Assembly (NCBI GenBank): GCA_028554795.2
Contig: JAPYKE020000270.1
Span: 1,009,501-1,073,500 of the forward strand
Length of the DNA: 64,000 nucleotides
Direction of reading: 5' to 3'
Source of the DNA: Sinohyriopsis cumingii
Lineage: Eukaryota; Mollusca; Bivalvia; Unionida; Unionidae
In this document: positions 55,335 to 64,000 of the stretch, piece after piece
Position numbering within the stretch: position 1 is the stretch's first letter
Layout: every line of letters starts with the position of its first letter
Program-made: the position numbers and the translations under genes
Notes under the pieces: generated by a model
The model's input: only the letters and a program-made list of their open reading frames with translations
Databases searched by the model: none
What the model was told of the DNA's origin: nothing

Positions 55335-55705
55335 CTAAAACGCATCCAGTCGTTGTCACGCTAATTAAGCCGTATGAGATACCATGGTAAGCGAAGAATC
55401 ACTTCTTTTTATTATTACTACTACAATGTATTTACAGATCAAAAGTTAAAAGATACAAAGGATTTACTGTACATCCAGTAACGTAATGCAATTTCTCCAA
55501 ATACAATAAATTACCGGGATCTCAATTTGATTCACGAGTTTAGATACTACCACGGTCACGTGACTACGCTAAACATACCATGCTATTAATAACGCGCTGG
55601 GATTTTCATATCAAATCACGTGGTTGCGCTATAAATAACTATCCACTATAACTCACTTAGATTTACTGATCAGCCATAAATCGATTTTTGTACGCTGGAT
55701 ATTTA

Positions 55706-56025
55706 GCAACATTCTCAATTATGGTGTGACAGCAGACCTCTTTTGCTTGACTAACTTTACTGGTGAACTACAAATACGAGTACAAATTTAGATATATTAT
55801 TTATTTTTGGTAAATAATATTATTTATAATATTATTTATTTTTCGTAAATAATACTATTTACAATATTATTTATTTTTCGTAAGCAATACTATTTATACT
55901 GACATATTTTCTGTGAAAACCACCCACAAGCCGTTTAGAAACATTCTCGATTAGTGTGATAGACCTGTTTCGCTTGACTAACTCTATCTGTGGACTGTAG
56001 TACGAATTTAGAGATATTATTTCTT
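55706..56025. repeat. Tandem duplication with embedded 35-bp repeats
   Basis: A block at 55706-55800 (ACATTCTC-ATTA, GTGTGA-AG-GACCT, TTGCTTGACTAACT) recurs at 55938-56025 with about 80% identity. Between them, about three 35-bp units of TTATTTATTTTT(G/C)GTAA(A/G)(T/C)AATA occur. Confidence 0.7.
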
Positions 56026-56929
56026 TTGTAAATAACAGTATTTATTGTATTTTCTTTTTACTGGATATTCTACAGAACGGATAAATTACAAATTATTTGA
56101 AACGTTTTTGATTTATCGCCAGCAGCAGGTAATTATATTATTTTTTAACATATATCTTTCGAACTGCTATATGTAGTAATAACGTCGTTTTATTACCAAA
56201 CCATTACTGCTATACTACGTGGGTTCAATCTCCAGAATCGGCATATTACTGGTCGGTTTAAAACTGAAGTTATTTAGTTGGGGGCCATAGACGAAGCGTT
56301 CGAAAGTCAACCGGAAAACGTACTGATAGCTGACAATTTGCGCATACCTACCACAGTCGAAACTAGTGGTGGTGTCGTATTGCACCACCTCGGGTTCGCC
56401 CGGGGCTCGGTATGAAAACAATAATCGGAAATCAGTGTATATCCTGTTGACCAATGAACCATAGCTTGAACGAATTTTATGGACAACCGTATGAATTTAT
56501 ATTATTTCGTTTCGTATGTAGGAATCCACCGGATGGTATGTCCATATGACCATAAGGAAAAACACCTTACCTCCACCCCTTTATAGTAAAAATAGACCGT
56601 AGAGGTAAAGAGCCCATACATAGCCCGGGATAAACATAGGCAGAAATACATGAAAGATACAGCCAGAAATATTTGAAAGATATAGCCAGAAATGCATATG
56701 GAAAATTGGAAAGATAGGAAAACCTCATTGAAGTGTACCACATGAAGGGGCCCCATGAATATATATGAACTGGTGCAAACAAACCTAACTGGGGGTGAAT
56801 TGAGAAATAAACTGGCACAGACGACAAGCTCGGCCTCTACAATTTATTTTTGCTTTCTTGCTGCTTATAACAATATAATAATAATTAAAAATATACAATG
56901 ATCGGTTACTGAAACAGAGCCTTTGCACA

Positions 56930-57190
56930 TAAAAAACATCAAGATGTGTCACATATATTTTATGTTACCATGTATCATTTTTTCTTTTTTACCCATGTCT
57001 GGTCTCCACCTGGTGGGTTGGCCACCTCCTGCTTAACTATGATTGGATGCTAATTATTTGGGTAAAATAATATTTTTATTTTATATAGCATAAAACAACA
57101 TCACGTTGTATCACATATAGTTTATGTTACCGTGCGCTGGTCATTCCGTTTTCTTTTTCTCACCCGCTCTGTCGGATCACCCCCTACTGC
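56930..57190. repeat. Short duplicated block
   Basis: TCACATATATTTTATGTTACC...TTTTCTTTTT...GGCCACCTCCTGCTTA at 56945-57037 is repeated with changes at 57109-57198. It contains no gene. The surrounding 56026-59740 also holds no supported gene. Confidence 0.6.
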
Positions 57191-59753
57191 TGCTTAGGTA
57201 GATTTCAGTCACGGTATTTGCGTTGCGTTCTCGTGTGAGGCCTTAATGTTATGTTGTTGCGCGCTAGAAATATCGTGGTTGAGGGCTGCGTCCAGTGAAA
57301 GAGCGTACGTTTTCTGAAATGCATACTCGGATGCGAACACAATTTGCATAGGATTTCAGAAGTTGCCGAGTGATAAACATTAGGTTTCACTTCACTCGGT
57401 GGAAGTAAATTGGGGGAGGTAGCAACGACAGTATATCCCCTTCTACTAGTCCGTTTGGCTGAATTATTAGAAGTGCATATTCAGATAATATACTTTGACT
57501 ATGGAATTATATGCATTTAGAAAACAAAACATATATATATATATATACAAAACGAACGAAAAATTTCACAGACGGACATGTAGGGAGGAATTGTTGTCAT
57601 ATCTCGATATTCACCATTACTAATCAATCTAGGTTATATTAATCCGATTATTGAACTCTCACCCGCTGTGTTTTAGAAGAGAGAGAGAGAGAGGTAAGAA
57701 GATTGATAGCGCTATAATGATTATACTTAAAAAAATTAACTATGTCTTGATACAATATGAAGCTTGTCATTAATTGACATTTTATTTTGTTTACTTTAAA
57801 CATGTATTTTTCTCTTTCTTTGGGGGTTTGTTTGTATTTTAAGACAATTAGTTAGGAATAGACACTTTAAATTCTGTATTGTTTCCTAGCATATGACAGG
57901 TACATAAGATGATTTCATAGTTATTGATATATTTATCTTTACACAAAGGATGGTCTTGGTTCACTGCGTGTTCAAGTATCAATTCAATATAAATATGCAC
58001 GAATCGGGAATATTGTTGCGAGTTTCTCTGTACACCGAATAGAAAACATAATATTCTTTAAATGCGTAGACTTCAATCATCATTGACTCTAAAGCACGAA
58101 TCTACACTTCTAGAATATTTTTTGTGACTAAATATCAATAGCGCCAGGTGCGGATATAGAACTATCAATTGGAGGAGATGCTGGCTTAAACATGTAGACG
58201 AGGGGTCTGCGAGATGAAAACTGCAGTAGGGGTCCTGGAACGGTGGCGAAGCCGATGGAAACTCCTATAAGTTTAAGTATTTTCCTGTCCGTAATTGTAA
58301 CCATTTAACTGTAAGAAAGCTTTACTCAAGGAAACGTTCAGGTTGCTTTGCGCTTAATTTGTCCCAACTCCTAGCATATCTTCCCCCGGCACTGCCTCGT
58401 ACGAATCCGCCCTGATCGATGACAAAGCTGTGCACGAGAAAGCGACTGAACTCAATTTACATATGACGCAACAAAATCATAATTACAAATGTCTTCAGAG
58501 TCAGATTAGCGTAGAATGGCATGGTAGATGGTTAGATATGTTTGCCTAGAATTAATTTAAATTCAATAAAACTTGTAAATATGAAGACCTGTACTTCGAC
58601 AAATGAAATGATGTAAACAATACACAGTGAATTAGATCTTACCCCCCTTATATTTGGGGGTTGGGGTTGTGGTCATTACAAACAAAAACAAATGTCCCTG
58701 GTTGCATACGTTATGATTATTCCTATTGCGTCAGATAGATCTTCATTTTACATACAAAATAAACTTATTTCAATTTTGTAAAAACCGCAGAAGTCGAGGA
58801 AACAGTATATGAATTCACAGTATTGAACCTCGGCGACACTTTTCATTTCTTATCTGAAACATTCCAAAGATTTTTTTTAGATTATACATTTATCAAATTG
58901 CAACATCATGTGGTCTTCATCATTATGGTACGTTTGCCTACATTGCTCACGGGTATTTAACAGAGCCGACATAAATATATAATGATACAGGATGAAGAAA
59001 GCAACTTATGTGAAAGAAATCAATCAAAGTGGTGCCAACCTTCCTCATCAACTGATACGAATATGCAAACTAATAAGAAAATATTTTCACCATATATTAC
59101 CACGCAATATTGGTCTCTGTTTGTACTATCCCCTACGGCAAACTTTCAAACAATGCTATTGAGGTTTTAATGTTACAATAGATCCATCATTACCAATATT
59201 AACCAAAACGTTTTCAAGTTTATAATTTCTGTGTCTTTATATATAATTCACTATACTCTAAGTTCCTGTTAAATATTCACTTGGCTTCTAAGGAAATTAA
59301 ATGGTTTTCACGTTTAACAAAATGTGTAGGTTCTCTACTTTCTGTTGTATAGTTTAAGACTACAGAGTAATAAGAGGAGTTGGAGGTTCGTATGGGATCT
59401 GAATTTTGTTAAAAGTTGTAAACAATCTTAAAAATTATCTCTGAAAAATAGAAATTGCATAGTCTAGAAATGTCTTTTTCTCGGGAAAAGAATTTTATCT
59501 CACACAAATAAGAAATCTTTAGTGAAACGCATAAGCATTCAAAACGTCATCTAAAGTCGTGAACTTTATTTTAAATCCCCCAGAAAATGGGTTTTCGTCT
59601 ATGTAAAAGGATTAGTTGCTTGAGCTTGATATATGGGGAGTATTTTTACTCAATAGCAACAAATAAAACAAATTATTTTGTTTCTTTATTTGATGTGAAA
59701 AAGTTTGAATGATAGTGTATTTGTTTTGATTAGTTACCATCCTCTGTATTTGC

Positions 59754-60150
59754 TTGGAAATGAAAGGAATTACGGCTAACGAAAACCCAGATGGAACTGG
59801 AATTAACAAAGTGCAGTTTCAGAAAGAAATGATGGAACTGCAAACGCAGGAAGAAGAAAAGGAGTGGCGAATACAAATATTGACAGAGTATGTTGATTAT
59901 GATGTGGTTAAGGATTGTATGTTGAAGGGTTTTGAATTGGTACCAGAGGCATATCGAGAAAGGTTTGTGAATTATAAAATTGAAACTGGACAAACCTATC
60001 TTGAACTGACAACTATTTAATAGCTGGTGCTCAGCAGGGAAGATTGAACAACATTACGATAACCTCAGACAGCTCGTTTTAATTGATGAACCCAATACTT
60101 ACGTCCATAATGATGTCATGACCTATACTGATGAGCAAAACGGACAAAAC
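59754..60150 (+). pseudogene. SCAN-like gag fragment of a Ty3/gypsy (Gmr1-like) element
   Basis: The frame 59754-60020 ends with CMLKGFELVPEAYRERFVNYK and QTYLEL, the hallmark core of SCAN-like capsid domains in Gmr1-type gypsy gag proteins. After the stop, the +1 region reads WCSAGKIEQHYDNLRQLVLIDE, the next helix of the same fold, so the copy is broken by a frameshift and stop near 60017-60024. A coiled charged segment precedes it. Non-functional gag remnant. A domesticated SCAN-like host exon is a weaker alternative. Confidence 0.6.
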
Positions 60151-61750
60151 CTTTGAAACAAATGCTTACAACTGAAATTTATTCCTTGACTCACAAAGTT
60201 TCATTTGTCTGTTGGTCTTCCTATCAGCAGTACTTTACTAGAATAAATCAGCTCAGTCTCATACGAGTATTTCCAAATTTTAATTGGTCACACATTTTAG
60301 AACTCATACTACTTACATGACAGATACAAAATCATTATCTCTTCCTATGAAAGGGCATATCATTTCCGATTGCTAGAGGATGAAATATAAGCAATAGAAT
60401 ATTGTCAAACCTATTACAACTGCTCTTGTTTCAAACAGGTCAACGTCGCGCTTTTATATTAAAAGCAACACATTGGTTTTGTCAAATAAACCCAAGTCTG
60501 ATATTAATATGGATAGTTATGCACCATTCATTCCGAAAGGTTGTATACGACTTATTGGTAATTCTGCGAAACTTAAACCTTTTAAAATATTATGGGACAC
60601 TTGAACTTAGCAGAGGTTTTCTTATACGGTACTTTTCCTTTGTTAGAAATGTCTTTCTCTAGTGAAATTATTCCTTTTCAATGAGAAGAGAAAAGCTCTG
60701 TTATTGTTCACTTCCACTGTATCAATTCTGGCATCTGATTTAGTTTGAGGACATAAAAATGTGGGATATGTGACTCATTTTTTTTCCTATCGGATGTATT
60801 GATTTGTTAATACGCAGTAGCCAAGTTGGCGAGAAGGGTGAGGTTAATATACTTATAAATGACAAGCATTAGAAAGCTGATCCTGATAAGATTGAAATCT
60901 TTGATGTATATCTCGCTTGTACAGTTACCAGTGCTAAGGCAAACAGAGTTAATGAGAATGATGTCGATCAAGATAGCGTTCCTTTCGCTGATACACAGAT
61001 TTGTCAGTCTTTCGATAAGGTCAGTCATGCTACTGGGAATGTTAAATCAATAGATTTTGATCACCGTGATCCTCTTTTCACTGATCATATCTCTACTATG
61101 ATCAGGGTAACAAACGACTGTCCAAAACTGTCGAACTGGAAGATGTTACTGGGATGTCCTGATTGTTTCAGAAGGTGTTAAGATCTGATCTCTAAGTGGT
61201 TAAACTACATAACAAGAAAGCATAATGTATATTAAGGTTTTAATAGTTGATAATCTAAAACTCCTAAAGCTCTATAAATTCGTATAGTTCTGATTAATTT
61301 GAATATGTCCAAAACGTATTCCTAATGACACCTGTAACGTCCTGATGTATCAAAACTACATAAGAAGCACTATACTTTATATCCAAAAGTCCTTTAAATG
61401 AACTAACGGTAAATCAAATGGAGCTATTAATCAAATATCCTCGAATGGTTTACAGTAAATCCGTGCTTTAAAATGAATGCTACAGTACTGCAAGACCATG
61501 AGTAATATCATGGATAAATGATTCCGCACAATAATTCACATATACAAGCGACTCAATATCTTCGCTATCCAGGGTTCCGATATGTTAATCTATCTACATC
61601 TTGGCGGATCGATCGGGTCTGTGAATTTCATTGAATGCAGTGGTAAGGCACCGCATCCAATCAAAATGAAGATGTTCACATTTGAACTGTGTTTTATAGT
61701 ATCGAGACAAGGTAAGCATACAACTGAAATAGACTCCTAGATATGCAATT
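60150..61750. other. Non-coding stretch
   Basis: No supported gene. Short overlapping frames on both strands at 60.8-61.05 kb carry no domain. Confidence 0.45.
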
Positions 61751-61779
61751 TCCACTCTCTAGTATGTAGTCATCCATTC

Positions 61780-62545
61780 GATGTTAAACTTACAAAGTAT
61801 CCTTTTGATATTAATTGCCTCCACCATTTTCGGCCGATAACCTGTATTAACACACACTTTTGTATAAATAATTGAAATAGGAAGCTCAAATTTTTTTATA
61901 GGTAGTGACAATTTAGAGACAGCCTCGCCCTAGACTTCTAAAAGTTTATCTTGACCATAAATCACAGCAAATCTTAAAAATATAAAACAAGCGCGGCAAA
62001 AGTCACTTTTCCTTTACTTAATTGTAAAATTTAACTCACTAAGCAATCAAAAAACTTCCAGATGGTTTCCAAGTGATCTTTCCAGATGTCATTGTGGTTT
62101 ATGGCACCATCAACATACGAGTCAAAATTTCGTATACCGGAGATATCATGTTCATCAAACGTTAAAAAGTGATATTGGAACCTTTCATTCCTAACGGCAT
62201 AACCTTATATTGGTAAAGTTCTGGAATCACGAATGCTGCAATGTAATTTGCTCTTCCGTAAGTGGGATTTGCCGGAATCCCAGGAAGAGTTCAAACGTCG
62301 TGACATACTTTGCATTTCCAATTCTGTGAATGCAGTCATCAACTCGTTGTATTTGAAATACATATGTGTTGGTGACACAGTTTACCTTTGTTTAATCATT
62401 ACACGTACAGAAAGTATGGTCTTGTTTCGGCACTAGAAAACACGGTGAACTACAGTTACATTTACTTGCTTCGATGAAGTAATTATCCAGCAAATACAGA
62501 ATGTCTTTCTTCAATGCGTTCTGTTTGAGAGGATTCAATCTGTAA
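61780..62545 (-). pseudogene. Gypsy reverse transcriptase remnant
   Basis: In minus-strand order: RLNPLKQNALKKDILYLLDN (about 62541-62482, the RT entry block), FIEASKCNCSSP, YKVMPLGMK (about 62205), MNMISPVYE, SYVDGAINHNDIWKDHL (about 62120-62070, the YxDD-type box here as YVDG) and later AVIYGQDKL. They fall in several frames with stops. The Asp-to-Gly change in the catalytic pair also argues it is dead. Confidence 0.65.
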
Positions 62546-63340
62546 TGATATTGTTTCATTAGATTAGAATCTACTATTCTACGTCATAACAGATTCTACT
62601 TTTTGTGCTGGAATTCCTAGAAACACGTAATCATATTATCTTAATAGTTGTTTTAATTCGCTCATCTCTTATGGCAGCAAACGCGACAATATCTGGTCCA
62701 GATTGTCCAATATTTCCAAATAGTAATGATTAGTCACTTCAGTGTCATTACAGTCGAATTTAACATCTTCATTTAAATCTTTAGTCTGCGGAACCGGGAC
62801 TGCTAAATTAAATGATTAATTTACGTGGCTATCTGTGTCAGCATACTCACATAATATATTTTCATGACAAAAGAGTATATGCTTTTCCACCCAGGAGTAT
62901 TGCTGTGATTAATTCATTTTTTCTTTCTTACTTTATACGGAAAATTATACCTAATCTGAAGAGGATCTTCATCTGATTTCTCAAACAAGATACAAGAATA
63001 AATGAACGTCTTAGTCCCAATATTTTAGTCTGTTTCTATGAAGATCACAATGTATTAAAAAAAATTTATCCAAGGAATAACTTATTGAAATCTTACGGAC
63101 ACACAAAAGAATCGTAAATAAGTATTGGTTACCTAACTTGATCTTAGGTAAAAGGGCGACACAAAATGGTTCGTCAAATGAAGGAATAGGTTGCAGATGA
63201 ACATTAAGTATCTTCTGATTTTGTTTTCCTACCAATTAGCAAGAATAACGGATTCAACAATACTTAGAAACATAATTTATAATTTCCAGCAAAATAAGAA
63301 CGAGTTAAGATCTTTTGATTGGTCTTAATGACTCCTTAAT
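62546..63340. other. Non-coding stretch
   Basis: No supported gene. It may include more decayed gypsy sequence upstream of the RT, but no motif could be read. Confidence 0.4.
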
Positions 63341-63344
63341 GACC

Positions 63345-64000
63345 AACCACCTGCGGGTCCGGGGTTGTAGAATTGGCCCGACTTGCCTCGCTACGTGTCG
63401 TAAAAGGCAGCTAAGTAGAGGCAACCTGTTTGCCGTTGGTTGCGTCCCGTGTCGGGGGATGAAAGGATCCTGGTAGTTGAGCAGAGGGTTTCCATGCAAT
63501 ACACTACATTGGCCTCTACTTCTCTTAGACGGGTGGTCGGGATGGGCCCGGTTCCGACAAATCGGCTGGTCATGTCTAGCCCTAGGAAGTCTTTATTTAT
63601 TCTCTCACCTTCTTTATCTTTCTCCATGTATCTCTCTTGATACCACCGTTGCCCCTATATTCTATTCCTTTATCTTTCCCTTTCCCAAGTCTTGGAAGAC
63701 TTCGTAGAAGGCGGTGGCTTAACGGGTCAATCGGGGGGGGAGGTAATTTTACCGACCTTAGAAACTGGCGACTTCAGGGTCAATCAAAGGTAATTTTATA
63801 AACTGAGCATGGCATCTGTGTATCCCTGGCATTTGAAAAGTGTCCCCTTGTTGGGCTCCATGGTGGGCGGGGAGCACGGGTGCTGAATTTTAATCAAGCC
63901 AAGATGGATATTTCCACAAAAAAAATCAAAACAAGCGTACGAAGCCGTTAACTGACTCTGATGTAGTGTGGAGTCATTTCCACGCTTCATGGTCATACAA
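63345..64000 (+). mobile_element. 5' part of a retroelement running off the right edge
   Basis: A sharp rise in GC. The text GGTCCGGGGTTGTAGAATTGGCCCGACTT... with CTCGCTACGTGTCGTAAAAGGCAGCTAAG, and later GGGCTCCATGGTGGGCGGGG near 63855, resembles conserved 5' regions of mollusc non-LTR elements as I recall them. No coding sequence is reached before the window ends. A G8 run occurs at 63733-63740. Confidence 0.45.

Noticed and set aside
56502..56827. Two overlapping minus-strand hydrophobic frames
   Set aside because: They arise from a short internal duplication (AGATA-AGCCAGAAAT repeats) and have no domain.

Overview
The window is eukaryotic, repeat-rich, AT-rich, animal-type DNA. Long AAT/ATT, GA/CT and TA microsatellites, a tRNA-like SINE, decayed LINE and Ty3/gypsy copies and one single-exon SUEL-type lectin fit a mollusc, possibly a cephalopod. 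This host assignment is inference. No multi-exon cellular gene could be built by eye.

Layout. 0-7 kb: mostly non-coding, with an intact secreted galactose/rhamnose-binding lectin on the minus strand (1589-2080) and one copy (4280-5120) of an interspersed repeat whose inverted copy lies at 28.75-29.74 kb. 7-26 kb: several direct and inverted copies of a second non-coding repeat family (about 3.8-4.6 kb when complete) with embedded microsatellites and a tRNA-like SINE, plus a broken LINE on the minus strand (11.4-15.4 kb). 26-37 kb: TA/GATA arrays, an in-frame 42-bp minisatellite, an orphan zf-RVT fragment, and a decayed Ty3/gypsy element (32.2-35.2 kb) between short LTR-like repeats. 52.7-64 kb: non-coding DNA, small tandem repeats, a SCAN-like gag fragment, a minus-strand gypsy RT remnant, and the start of a further retroelement running off the right edge.

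The centrepiece is 37487-52674, a 15.2-kb Polinton/adintovirus-like integrated virus or giant DNA transposon. It is bounded by 233/242-bp terminal inverted repeats, and both ends abut (TA)n arrays. Its reading frames are long and mostly intact, unlike the decayed elements around it. Left block: a FtsK/HerA-type packaging ATPase (minus), a zinc ribbon and parvovirus-type phospholipase A2 in adjacent frames (plus), and a DDE integrase (plus). Then comes a 991-aa minus-strand protein joining a B-family DNA polymerase palm to a C-terminal SF1 helicase. Three small plus-strand genes follow: a Cys-rich protein, an HNH endonuclease and an unknown. The right half is one co-directional minus-strand virion cassette: a charged virion-candidate protein with a frame break, a pVI/pX-like protein, a double-jelly-roll major capsid candidate, a pX-like/adenain-protease fusion, a coiled-coil fibre with a C1q-like head, a hydrophobic membrane protein and a penton-like candidate. 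Together these cover integration, DNA synthesis and unwinding, packaging, capsid assembly and maturation, attachment and membrane penetration. The two apparent frame breaks both sit at homopolymers (A10 and G8), so they may be sequencing errors or slippage sites rather than decay.

The least ordinary points are the polymerase-helicase fusion, the start-adjacent TAATAATG-like motif shared by most genes of the element, and the HNH gene inside it.
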